Assembly (NCBI GenBank): GCA_027943245.1
Contig: JANDJZ010000053.1
Span: forward strand, 1 to 46,423
DNA length: 46,423 nt
Direction of reading: 5' to 3'
DNA from: Acanthamoeba sp. SK_2022b
Taxonomy: Eukaryota > Discosea > Longamoebia > Acanthamoebidae
A model generated the notes under the pieces. It had not been told where the DNA came from and ran no database searches. It worked only from the letters and a program-made list of their open reading frames with translations. Position 1 is the first letter of the stretch. Every line of letters starts with the position of its first letter. Of this stretch, positions 28,915-38,634 are shown in pieces. A program made the position numbers and the translations under genes.

Positions 28915-29071
28915 CTCTCACTCACTGCCGATGCGTTCAACAGAAGTGTCAACGATCGCGGGGCGTTCGGCGGTGGTGGGCGGGGTGGCCGTGGCGCATC
29001 CCCAGCTGCACGCCCAAATTCAGGCCACCTTTGCCGCTCTCGCCGCTCGCGCCACCGACCCCATGGCCTGA
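23628..29071 (+). CDS. INTS2: Integrator complex subunit 2
   Basis: INTS2 is a helical-repeat backbone subunit, with INTS1 and INTS7, of the nuclear Integrator complex that cleaves snRNA and attenuated RNA polymerase II transcripts. The ATG at 23628 starts an acidic leader (MEMEGDEGMMETEEEW). Family blocks follow in order: ACLPYLVRVALANPAHS, LNSVLAYLALDIDAVEDPLE, VSQYGERLVSEFE, LFLSELHNVMDHVR, FVRTWIMQHHLLPGLALQLT, LLKLYCGLVGLLKLKLEGEE, FTEDLFTEEVVAKE, MCIYHLLKNKIFSKHRVDV, MDIVMDPLMVFRCDARLFRI, HQMFCETPQLMKLVHLQGYP with DELLPVTVYGIPSIHVALEF, and VFAIKLAGYLIEKYTLPK. It ends ARATDPMA with TGA at 29069-29071. The order matches the human protein along its length, with roughly fifteen or more short introns, three of them carrying microsatellites. 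The start follows the preceding stop by only 79 bases. Identification is firm; exact splice sites are approximate. Confidence 0.93.
24647..24706. repeat. (CA)n microsatellite next to an INTS2 5' splice site
   Basis: About thirty CA dinucleotides begin seven bases after the donor GTAATGA that ends the exon APLSLE. The tract is wholly intronic. Confidence 0.97.
27946..27984. repeat. Pentanucleotide microsatellite (CACCA)n in INTS2 intron
   Basis: Nearly eight CACCA units lie just before the acceptor CACAACGCAG of the exon that reads ILDTYLTESHKYINTML. It is the third pentanucleotide array in this window, again intronic. Confidence 0.95.
28840..28911. repeat. (CA)36 microsatellite in the last INTS2 intron
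   Basis: About 36 CA units lie between the exon ending SEDTVSLLQ and the final exon VSTIAGRSAVVGG. Intron location is clear from the flanking donor AAGGTTCGC and the downstream acceptor CAACAG. Confidence 0.97.
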
Positions 29072-29700
29072 GCTCTATCAAAGGCCGGGGCTACTGAACG
29101 CCCTAGGGAGATGAGCAGCTTTGTCCCTCCCCTGCTCCGTATGTACATGGGCCTAGCTGGTCGTACCTTGTTCTGTTCATCAACAACCTACCTATCACCA
29201 ACCATAGCGACACCACCAACGATGCGCCAGCTGGTCGCATTTCTGGCCTTCCACAGTTAACGTTTGCACTCGACGTGTGTCCACCTTGCGGTTGATCGAC
29301 ACCCCCTCCCACGGCTGGCCGTTGAGTGTGACTGGTGTGGCGGCGCCTCGTTCCTGTCTCTGGGCATGAGCATGAGCGGCAACGTACAGGCCACTCCCTT
29401 CTTTGCGCCCAACGGGGAACCCATACGTTTGATCTTGAGAATTTCAAGCACGCGGTCTCTTCCCGCCAAACACATAGCGCAGAAGAAGAAAGGGAGAGGG
29501 CACGGCAGCAATCTGATTCCTCTTGCAGTGGGGACAGGTACGTTCGTAAGTTACACCCAATGGAAGTTGGTGGTTGATGTTCTCGTCTCCATCGATCAAG
29601 ACCATTTTACCTTTTTTCAAATTTTTGATCAGGAGGGAAGGGAGATGTTGATGATTTTACTTTACCCTTTACTCACTGCTCCCGCCGGCCTTCAGGCACG
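29072..29700. other. Intergenic stretch between INTS2 and the MYND-SET gene
   Basis: This holds 629 bases without a recognised gene. The plus frame 29264-29704 and an opposing minus frame 29257-29511 are open but show no family features, and codon bias is weaker than in neighbouring exons. The end (29590-29700) is T-rich and finishes CCTTCAG just before the ATG used for the next gene, so a 5' intron or leader of that gene may lie here. Confidence 0.4.
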
Positions 29701-32700
29701 ATGATAAGGCTCAAAAAACGGCGAAGGTCACGAGCAGCCGCGCTCGATACATTCGCTTCGGCCTTATCGGCAAGGGGTCTGTTGTCGCGTTCCCTTTCGC
29801 TCCCCTCGCCACCACCGTCGTCCCTATCGGCCTCTCCGCCACCACAGTCCCCGCCCCCCGCCCCCCGCCGACCGTCTACGCGGAAGAAGTGGCAAAAGTG
29901 TGCCTGGAAAGAGTGCCCCAACTTCAACTCCACTGCCACCATCGCACAGTACCAACACCAGGCTCTATCCTTTCGTGGTTGGTTCGTAGCACCTCACGTG
30001 TATCTCGCGATCATGCCAGGATGTGCGCCCAGTGTTGGGAGATGGGCAAGGACGTGCCGTACTGCTCGCCCGAGTGCCAGAAGAAGGACTGGGAGGCTGG
30101 CCACTTCCGCGTGTGCCAACTGCCAGTCCCTGCGTCGGCCTCCAAGCGTGGGCCCGTTCAGCGCAAGCTAACAGTCGGGAGCGCGCCGTCATCGACGACG
30201 GACCCCAAGGCGAGCAAGCCGGGCGCAACGACCAACCAGGCTGGCAACTCGACGGACCGAGCGTCAGTTGGCACGAGCGATCAGCCGCCGCCCAAGAAAC
30301 AGCGACGAGAGTATAGCGCGCAGTCGGCAGCCACGTCAGGTACTGATTGCAGTTGTTGATGTTAGCATGTTATTTGCTGCTGCCGCTGACGGTGATGATG
30401 GTTGATGTGCTGCTTCACGAAATGCACAGCAGCCGAGGAGAGGGGACGGTGGTCGGCGACGACAACGACGTCGACGAAGCCTACCGTCACGATGAGCCCT
30501 GCGACCAAGAGCGGAAGAGTAAACTGCGAGGCCGACGCGTGGTGGGTGGCCCGACCCGAGCAGGCGTCGAAACGCGCCAACTCATCTGCGAAATACGATG
30601 ATGACGATGATGAAGGAGAAGACGACGTAATCGACTTAGACTTGACCGACGACGTAATCGATCTAAACGACTACAGCAACGATGAAAAAGAAGATGAGAA
30701 GCAAGTGAAAGAGGAGCAAGACGCACGAGCCAAAGCCAAAGACAAGGAGCCCGACCGAAAGAGGAAGAGGGAGCAGAACGGCGAAACGGCGCGGGAAGAA
30801 AAAGAAAGGAAAAGGGAGAAGAAATCGGGCAAGCGGAACAGCAACGCTTGGAGGAATGGCCTGAAGCCGGTGCCGGACGACGGCAAGGAAGCCAAGAGCG
30901 ACGTAAGACCCTCCACCAGCACGAAGGCGACGACAAGCAAGCCCCACAACATTAGCAGTAGCAGCAACGGCAACGGCAAGAAGCACAAGAAGAGCAGGAA
31001 GGCGGAGCCGCTCTCTGCGTCGGCATCGACAGGGGTGACAGCGGCAGCGTCTCCCGGCGCCAGCAGCGGCACTGGCGGCAGCGAGGCCACCACCACGCTG
31101 CCAGAGAACTGGCCGGCGTGCATCAAGTACATCACCAGGAATGTCGAGGGATTCCAGGCCGACGACGACGGGGCCGAGGCCGAGGCCGAGGAGGAGCAGC
31201 AGGACAAGGGAAAGGCGAAGGGCTCGGACGATGGCAAGGAGGCCGACCTGGAGCTGCAGGACATCGGGGGCAGGGTCACGCGAGAGAACGTGCGGATCAT
31301 CAGGCTGTCGCCCAGCCATCCGGCCTACCGGCACGACATCAAGCGCGGACACAACGAGGGCCAGTCGTTTGGCGTGGTGGCCAGGCAATCTCTGGCCAAG
31401 GGCAGCGTCGTCGGCGAATACGTCGGCGTGCTTCTTGACCCAGGAGGTAAGCAATAATCTTTCCAGCACAGCACAGGCCTCATGCTGTGTCGTATGGTGC
31501 CGCGCAGACGGTAAGAGTCTGTATCGATTCAACATGAGCTCGTCCACGGACATCGACGCAGCACAGGCCGGCAACGAACTTCGTTTCCTGAACGACTACC
31601 GTAACACGGGCAAAGGCACGCCGACACAGCTCACCTCGCCGGCGCGTGGGAGGGCCAAGTCGACTAACCAGACTTTATTTTGTATGTGTGAACACTGTGT
31701 GCCGATCTGCAGAGGCCAACGTTGTGTTTGTTGCGGACAGTGCCCACATCTTGGTCAAAGCCATTCGAGACATCGCCCCTGGTTCGTGAGTGGCGTTGTG
31801 AGTGCGCGTCGCCCGCACACGTGTGACTGACTCCTCCTTCCGTGCACTGTCCCTCTATGACGGTCCGTCCAGGCGAGGAGCTGCTGGTGGACTATGGCGA
31901 AGAGACCTACTGGACGCTGGCCCACGACCAATCCCAGGACGACGAGGATGAGGCCGACGAGGTGCGTGGGCCACCGAACAGCTGGCCCGCAGCAGGTTCA
32001 CTTCTCATCGCGTTTGCGCGCCACAGGACTTTGAGGGTTCGGCCGGCTCCATACACCGTCGGCCCTCGCCCAACAAACGGTTGTCCCGCAGGCAGTCCCA
32101 GGTACTGCGCGATGTGTGAGTCCGTGTATATGAGCGCTGAGCCTGCTCATATGCGTTTGGTCGCACGCACACAGGTCTCGGTGTCAGATTTGGTGGCAAA
32201 AGGTCTGCTGTCGCCCGAGCACGACGTGCTCTACTGCAGCGTGTGCAAAGTGGACGCCCATTTCAGCGCACGCGGCGTGTACGCCTCCCCCATCCTCAGA
32301 CCCACCTATAACCACACTTGCACGCGCGCACAGCTTTGGCCTGACTTGACTGCCGCGTTGTGTGATACGTGACGCGCGCGTGTGTGTGATGCAATGCGCG
32401 TGTGTTCGTATAGGATCTACAGGGAATCGGGTGGGGACACGTGGCCGGCGGTGGACAGCTGGTACTGGAGCCACAACGGGAGGTGCTCCACACGGAAGAA
32501 GGGCGACGACATCGCCATCTTGCCCAAGGTGGTCTACGCGCGACCGGAGGAGCAGCCCGAGTCGGTCGGCCTCTCTCTGGGGGAGCTCATGGCCAAAGCC
32601 AAGCCTGATGCCGGCAACGGCGATCCCGAAGACGAGAGAGCGGGCGGGGAGGCCAACGTCAGCGACGATGAGGATGAACCGACCAGGCCAGCCAAGAAAG

Positions 32701-33275
32701 CAAAGTCGCCGACACTGTCAGCGACCAAGGCCCGATCGCCTGCCGCCGCGGTTGCGCGAAGGCCCGGCCGTACCTCTCCGGCGAGCCCCCCGCCTCCGCC
32801 TCCTCCGCCTGCCAGCAAGACCCGCAAGACGACACCGACACCTGCAGCGACAGCGGCGACAGCGACGTCCGAGGTGGCTGAGACGTCTTTAGCATCGCCA
32901 GGCCTGGTCTCCCCGCACCCAAAGCCCACACGACAGTCAGACACCGCGCGGGAACAGGAGACTTTGCTACGGGACAAAATGTCCACTCTCCTGTCATACG
33001 TCAAACAAGGAGCTGCTGCTCCCAAGCGATGGCAGGCGAGGGACGACGTGGAGGCGGCAGAAGAGAAGCAGCGAGCGGAGCTGGCCCGTAAGAAGCAGAG
33101 ACGAGAGGCGAGAGAGCGAAAGGCGCGGGAGGAGGCCGAACAGCGCCAGAGAGCGAAGAACAGGTGGATCGCGTCGCTGGTGCCCGTGGTCGACAAACTC
33201 GCGAGGCGCGCGACCCAAAGGAACGAGGACCTGGGCCGCTTGCTGGCCTCGGACGAGAAGAGGCCCTTCCCTTAG
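29701..33275 (+). CDS. MYND zinc finger plus SET-domain protein, probable lysine methyltransferase
   Basis: It probably methylates protein lysines in the nucleus. The first exon carries KCAWKECPNFNSTA; after an intron of about 40 bases the MYND finger finishes as MCAQCWEMGKDVPYCSPECQ then KKDWEAGHFRVC, giving all eight zinc ligands. A long charged, Lys-rich linker follows (30430-31080). The SET domain starts at 31360 (GQSFGVVARQSLAKGSVVGE, YVGVL), continues NELRFLNDYRNTG and ANVVFVADSAHILVKAIRDI, and closes with GEELLVDYGEETYW near 31870-31910. The NDYRN form replaces the NHSC motif of classical SET proteins and fits a family seen in protists and fungi. A segment at 32176-32500 (VSVSDLVAKGLLSPEHDVLY, DSWYWSHNGR) loosely resembles a RAMA domain. 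The C-terminus is an Ala/Arg-rich coiled-coil-like tail, stop TAG at 33273-33275. The start is uncertain; introns near 32370 do not resolve cleanly. Confidence 0.85.
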
Positions 33276-33406
33276 AAACATTCTCTAACCAAGGCCAGAG
33301 GCCCTTCAGTTCAATGGAAATGGTTTTTGCTGTCTTGCCCTGTCGGCACCAAACAGTGAGCAAAACCTTTTGGTTCAAGGGAAGAAATTTGGCCGTAATT
33401 AAGGCA

Positions 33407-33479
33407 TCCTCGGTAGCTTAGTTGGTAGAGCGCACGGCTGTTAACCGTGAGGTCGCAGGTTCGAACCCTGCCCGGGGAG
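33407..33479 (+). tRNA. tRNA-Asn (GTT)
   Basis: This 73-base cloverleaf has acceptor arm TCCTCGG paired with CCGGGGA (one T-G pair), an A-box-like TAGCTTAGTTGG, an anticodon stem CACGG/CCGTG with loop CTGTTAA giving anticodon GTT, and a B box GGTTCGAACCC. The discriminator base is G and there is no intron. It is identical to the copy at 33801-33873 on the other strand. Confidence 0.97.
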
Positions 33480-33482
33480 TTC

Positions 33483-33488
33483 TTTTTT
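33483..33488 (+). terminator. RNA polymerase III T-run terminator of tRNA-Asn
   Basis: Six T residues begin four bases after the discriminator base, the usual Pol III stop signal. Confidence 0.85.
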
Positions 33489-33791
33489 GTGGCCCAAACG
33501 AAGTGGTGTCAGTCAAGCGCGTTCGCTCAATATTCACCTCATCTGACCTTGCTGCCACCAACTTGTTGCCCTAATCTGCCTGTGTGTGTGTGGAAAACCA
33601 AAGATAACCTTGGTGGAGTCCAAATGTAGTGAGAAAGTTGCCAAGTGATGGCCTCATGGCAAATTGTGCAGCATTTAACATTAGAATACTATCATACATA
33701 TACATCATGCAAGGAAGCAGCTTTTCAGGTCATGTCCTCCACTCAAAACCATGGTGCATTCTGGTGTTGTTTTAAAGATTGACTGCACCTT
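33489..33791. other. Spacer between the two tRNA-Asn genes
   Basis: About 300 bases of lower-GC DNA separate the two convergent tRNA genes. It has no recognised gene; short open frames show no family features. Confidence 0.5.
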
Positions 33792-33795
33792 AAAA
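33792..33795 (-). terminator. RNA polymerase III T-run terminator of minus-strand tRNA-Asn
   Basis: AAAA on the plus strand reads TTTT five bases past the minus tRNA 3' end, the minimal Pol III terminator. Confidence 0.7.
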
Positions 33796-33800
33796 GTGAA

Positions 33801-33873
33801 CTCCCCGGGCAGGGTTCGAACCTGCGACCTCACGGTTAACAGCCGTGCGCTCTACCAACTAAGCTACCGAGGA
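33801..33873 (-). tRNA. tRNA-Asn (GTT), inverted second copy
   Basis: On the minus strand this is base for base the same 73-base tRNA as at 33407-33479, with anticodon GTT in loop CTGTTAA and the same acceptor and T arms. A short upstream sequence (TAAGGCA) is also shared, so the duplicated unit may be slightly larger than the tRNA. The two genes point at each other. Confidence 0.97.
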
Positions 33874-33972
33874 TGCCTTAAATATTACGTGGATCATTTA
33901 ACAAAGACCAACCGAAAGTTTTTGTTTTCCCAGCGCCCGTTTCTAACTTTTCTTGCTTGTCCTTCTTGCAAG

Positions 33973-34740
33973 ATGTCGTCCGACGCGGTGCAGCTGCAGT
34001 CATGCGATGGAGTGAACTTCTCAGTGCCTCATAGTGTAGCTTCCATGTCCGTCACCCTCAACCACATGCTTCAGGGTTCGTTTCAATCGCTTCTACATTA
34101 AGTCTGGTCATGAACACGATTCAGGCTCAACATGATTCTTCTATATGACTTCCAGACATCTCACGCAGCCAGTCAGACGAGGCCATCCCTCTGCCCAACG
34201 TGAATGCCAAGGTCAGTACTTACTTTTGCTTTATTGAAAAATAATAATAATAATATTCAATAATAATGAATAATGTCCCCCTCACCGTAAAGACACTTCA
34301 TCGTTCGGTTAGGCTTTGGCCAAGGTGATCGAGTACTGTAAGCATCATGAGAAGGACGCGCCGGTGACTGTCACGCCCGAAGCAGCTAAGCAGGAATACT
34401 CTGTCCACAACGTCTCCCAGTGGGACAAGGAATTCTTGAACGTCGAGATGAGCCTCCTCTTCGAAATCATCCTCGTACGTGCTACTCCCTACACGCCCAC
34501 TTCACGTGTGCCGACCTTGGCGTCAACATCCATGTGCACACAGGCTGCCAACTTCCTCGACATCAAGGGCCTACTCGACTTGGGCTGCAAGACCGTGGCC
34601 AGCATGATCATCGGCACGCACGCAACTCTCCACCGCGCATGACACTCCAAGCTCACTAATGCGACCTGTGCGCGTGCGTACGTGACACAGGCAAGACGCC
34701 AGACGAGATCGAACAGACCTTCCGCATTCCCACACAGTAG
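33973..34740 (+). CDS. SKP1: SKP1-like SCF ubiquitin-ligase adaptor with shortened C-terminus
   Basis: SKP1 links cullin-1 to F-box proteins in SCF E3 ligases. Five exons are resolved: 33973-34075, 34156-34211, 34313-34474, 34544-34613 and 34691-34740. They read MSSDAVQLQSCDGVNFSVPH (BTB/POZ start), ISRSQSDEAIPLPNVNAKAL, KVIEYCKHHEKDAP, WDKEFLNVEMSLLFEIILAA with NFLDIKGLLDLGCKTVASMI, and GKTPDEIEQTFRIPTQ. The ATG at 33973 is clear. TAG at 34738 ends the protein where other SKP1 proteins continue with about 17 to 20 acidic residues (the family's NDFTPEEEE segment) that complete the F-box contact. The last intron has a GC donor (CG|GCACGC), needed because direct read-through meets a stop. It is either a working variant, a paralog or an early pseudogene. 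The stop lies 120 bases from the convergent disordered-protein gene. Confidence 0.9.
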
Positions 34741-34860
34741 CGCGAGCGTGAGTGTGAACCGTGGTTGTGAATCCAATCGTTGGCTGTTGTTTGTTTGTTT
34801 GTAGTTCGTTCGTTGGCTGGTTGGTTGTGAATTAGAGTACAGGCGTTCGTTTACATTACA

Positions 34861-37800
34861 TTACATGGCACGGATGGACTGGGCGAGGGGGGACGCCGAC
34901 GCCGACGCCGACGTCGCTGCGGACGAGGCGGGCTGGTACTGGGACGCGGCACGGCGTCGGGACGCGAGCGGCGAGTGCGCGGGCGACGACGAAGCCGAGC
35001 GAGAGGCGGGCGGCAGGAAAGCGGCGGCACCAGCAAACGCGCTGGCCTTAGAGCTCTCGGCGGTCGCGCTGCCCAGGCTGCTCCGACGCGGGCTCACGAG
35101 GCCATCGTAGGACGACGCACGACGGTTGGGCGGCTGGTACGCCGAATGCCGCAGCGACGCCAGCCGCGTCGACGGCGTGATCGGTGGCGGCGTCGATATC
35201 CCTTTCCTGCGTGTGTTGTATGTGTCGCGTCGTTGGTTATGTGACGTGTTGGGTCAGCAAGGGAAGCACGGCGTGAAGGCGAATGGAGAGAGAGAGAGAG
35301 AGAGAGGAGGAGAGGAGAAGAAGGTCTCACCTAGCAGAGCTTCGGAGCGGGCCGAACGCGGTCATCATCGAGGCCTCCACGTCTTGGGTGGCCAGGACGG
35401 GCACGATCGGGTACTGCTTCTCCGGAGTCGGTTCCTGCTTTGCCGCGGCCTGCTTCTTCATCGACCCGGACCCACTGGGACACGCCAAGCGAGCGAGGTC
35501 AGCGGTCCACCGCACGAATGATCGATGGTGATGTGATGCTGAGACGCCTGGCCGAAGGCAAGTGTGTGAGAAAGGAGTGGTACCTGCCGAGAAGGACCTT
35601 GGCGATGCTCCGCTTGTCCCTACCGGTCTCATCTGGGGCCTGGGCGCCGGGGGCTTCGCTCTGGTACTTATCGTTGATCTCCTTCTCGGCCTTGGTCATC
35701 TCGGCGTCGAGCGGGGCGCCGGGCTTGGCGGCCCGGACCACTCCGACCACGTCGCCGTCATCAACCGGAGCGCCCTCGCCCCCGCTCGTCGCCTTGGCGC
35801 TCTTCTTGGCCTTCTTCGCTTTTTTCTTCGTTTTCTTCTTCTTTCGCTCCCTGTCTTCTCCCTGCTCCTCTTCGTTCTTTCCGTCGCTTTCTTGGACAGC
35901 CGCCGCTTCGCTCTTTTTCGCTTTCTTCTTCGTTTTCGCTTTCTTGGCCTTGGTCGCCTCCTCCTCAGGAGCGAGGCCCGCGTCCCACGCGTGTCCGTTG
36001 CCGTACTTCATCGCGCCGTCGTCGTCGTCGTCATCGAGGCTGATCAGCGGTTTCTCGGTCCAGAGAGAGAAGGCTCTCCTCCTCAGCCCCGCCGCCATCC
36101 CTCCTCCTCCGCCGCCCGCCGTCGACCCTCGCGACGCTCCCCCGTCCGCTCCGGCTCCATTGCTGTCGACACCTCGCGGCGAGCCCATCACCAGAGAGCC
36201 GGCTCGGCTCCGCCCGCCCTGCGCCTTGGCCGCTTCCTTGAGCTCCTTGCGCTTCTCCTTCTTGTCCTTCTTCTTGGCCTCCTTCTTCTCCTTCTTTCGC
36301 TTCCTCTTCTCCTCCTTGCTTTCGTGCTTGTCCTTCTTGTCCTGCTTCTTGTCCTCGGTCGTGTCCCTCGCTTCGGCTTCCTCGCCGGCGCCCTTGTCCT
36401 GCTTCTCCTTTCGCTCCCTCCTATGGCGTGGCGAGAACAGGGCTATCGCGCTGTAGCCTCCCTTGCTCTCCTTTTTCTCCTTTTTCTTGTCTTTTTTCTT
36501 CTTTTCCTTCTTTTCCTTCTTCTCTTTCTTAGGTTCTTCGAGGTCGCTGTCAGCTCTCTTGGTCAGCTTGTCCTCGACGAGGGCCAGCGACGCCGAAGAG
36601 CTCACCCGGGGCGCCTCGCTGCTCTCCCCTTTGCTCTTTTCCTTCGAGACCTCCTTCCTTGTCCCCGTCGCTACCTCGCTCTGCGGAGTCGCCAACTCTC
36701 TCTTCTCTTCCTTCGTCTTCTTTGTCTTCTTCGTCTCCTTCTCCTTCTCCTTCTCCTTCTCCTTCTCCTTCTCCTTCTCCTTCTCCTTCTCCTTCTCCTT
36801 CTCCTTCTCCTTCTCCTTCTCCTTCTCCTTCTCCTTCTCCTTCTCCTTCTCCTTCTCCTTCGCCTCCTTCTTTTCTTGATCGACCTTCGCTTCGTTCTTC
36901 TCGGCTTTCGCTTCGCTCTTTTTATCAGCCTTGGCCACCTTGGTCGCTGGTTGGACCGGAGACGAGACCGACGAGCCGAGCGGCGCGGCTATAGCCGAGG
37001 AGGACGCGGAGCTGGCGATGCCGTCCGCCGTTGTTGATGAAGGAGGCGATGTCGATGGCGACAGGGCCGGCAGTGCCTTCCCGCCGACAGCACTCGATGC
37101 CGACGGCTTCTTCTTGCCGGCCGGGGGCACGTCGTTGCCCTTCTTATCCTTGGTGGCGGCGCTGCTCTCCGACGCGGGATCGAACTTCTTCTTGAGCTCT
37201 TCCATCTTGGCGCGCGACGTCGACGAGGAGAGCGGCGCGGTGGTCGCCGAGGATGAGGTAACGGCCTTCATGTTGCGCATGGAGATGGTCACCAGCTTGT
37301 TCTTGAGCTCCTCCGTGCGGGAGCGCGACGAGGAGAGGCCCGGGCTGTCGGCAACCGCGGTCGCGGCTGGCACGACCGGCTCGGGGCTCTTCGTCTTCCG
37401 TGCGGCCTCTGCGGAGCCCGCGACGGAGAACTGCTTGGCGAGCTCCAGCACCACCGAGCGTCCGCTCCCAAGCCCGCCTCCTCCGCTCTCGGCGCCCCTT
37501 GGCGAGGCATCGCTTTCGCTTTCGCTTTCGTTCTTTTGACGCGCAGCGGCGGACCGGAGGGGCGGTTGCTCTGACTCCAGCGCGCGTGCCGAGTAGAACC
37601 GGACCCACGTGGGCTTCTCGATGGCGGGTGAAGTGGGGGAAGGGGAAGCCCCCGCTTCGGCCGACGATGACGGCACCGGGAGGGAGGGCGACGACGAGGT
37701 GGACGAGGTCAGCGAAGGTGGCTGCGCCGGAGGAGAGGACACGGGCGACGATGACGACGGCGCGTTCAAAGTCGTCAGATCCACCTCGCTCACCGGCAGA

Positions 37801-38634
37801 GCGCACGTGTAGGCCGAAGTAGGCCTTCGCTTGGGCAGATGCAGCGGATTGCCCGCGGCGCCCTGCGAACGCGGTGTGGAGTTAGCGGGACGAGCGTGTG
37901 AAGGGGGAGTGTCTGGGACAAAGCGACCAGTACCGCTGGAGCGGCGGCGGGGTGGAGGCCGGCGACGTAGGACGAGGAGGGCCGGAGAGTCATCACGGCG
38001 CGCGTCTGTACTGGCGAGGCCGTCGGCGAGAGCTGCTGCGAGGCACCCTTGCTGCAAACGGGAAGCGTAGGGTGAGCGTAGAGGGAGGGGCGTGGGGGGG
38101 GGGCAACGTGTACGTGTACGTGGCGGGGCCTCGCATGGTGAGCGCTTTGGGCCTGACCGAGGGGCGGGGGGGGATGGGCGGCCGCGCGGCTGCTCCGTCA
38201 TTTGGTAAAGTAGTGGATGTAGTAGACGATGAAGATGCCGTGGTGGAAAGCTGGGTCGGGCTGGTACTTGTTGTGCTGGATAGGGATGAGGCGACGCTAG
38301 GCCGAGATGAGCCGTCCCTTACGTTCGAGGTGTAGGGCGGGATGGGCGGCAGCGGTTTGCGTTTGCTGGCGCTTGATGAAGATGGGATCAAACGCGAAGA
38401 AGAAGAAGGAGATGAAGGCGAAGGAGATGAAGGTGGAAAAATGGAAGGGAGGATGGGTGAAGTGGAAGGGGCGTAGGACGACGCGGCGCGTTGCCTCAAT
38501 GAGGAAGATTTATGAGGACCTCCCCCTCTTTGAGAAGATGGAAGAGGCGATTTGTTGGAAGAAGGCGACGATGGGGAAACGAGCTGAGGCTGGTTCGGGG
38601 TTGCTCCTTCCCTCGCGGCTGGTCTTTCCTCCAT
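34861..38634 (-). CDS. Large disordered Ser/Pro- and Lys/Glu-rich protein with (KE)21 helix
   Basis: I do not recognise a family. The ATG at 38634 starts MEERPAAREGATPNQPQL and a Ser/Pro/Thr-rich region of about 210 residues with PPIPP-type proline motifs. After short introns, a central part shows two similar motifs, SRTEELKNKL and SRAKMEELKKKF, which look like a short repeated helical motif. Then comes an uninterrupted run of about 21 Lys-Glu dipeptides (36735-36860), predicted to form a long single alpha-helix, followed by several hundred Lys-rich residues with KKEKKEKKEKKKKDKKKE-like blocks. Two final exons, joined in phase (AG|G) across an intron near 35220-35330, read ARKGISTPPPITPSTRLASL and SPRRSSLGSATAESSKASAF, ending QSIRAM with the stop at 34861-34863. 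The length is about 1,150 residues. It may be a cytoskeletal or nuclear scaffold; function is not inferable. Confidence 0.72.
36735..36860. repeat. Perfect hexanucleotide tandem repeat (CTCCTT)21 within coding sequence
   Basis: Twenty-one perfect CTCCTT copies read AAGGAG, hence Lys-Glu, on the coding minus strand. It is the only long microsatellite in this window lying inside an exon, and the unit of six keeps the reading frame whatever the copy number. Confidence 0.97.

Noticed and set aside
29257..29511. Minus-strand frame considered as a transposase fragment
   Set aside because: No catalytic motif, no zinc-binding pattern and no terminal repeats are visible.
33751..34101. A plus frame running from the tRNA spacer into SKP1
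   Set aside because: Its first half is the antisense of the minus-strand tRNA-Asn; only the part from the ATG at 33973 is SKP1 coding.
35562..37037. A 491-codon plus-strand frame rich in Leu/Arg opposite the disordered-protein gene
   Set aside because: It is the antisense shadow of the Lys/Glu- and Ser-rich minus-strand exon; its poly-leucine run is the complement of the (KE)21 repeat.
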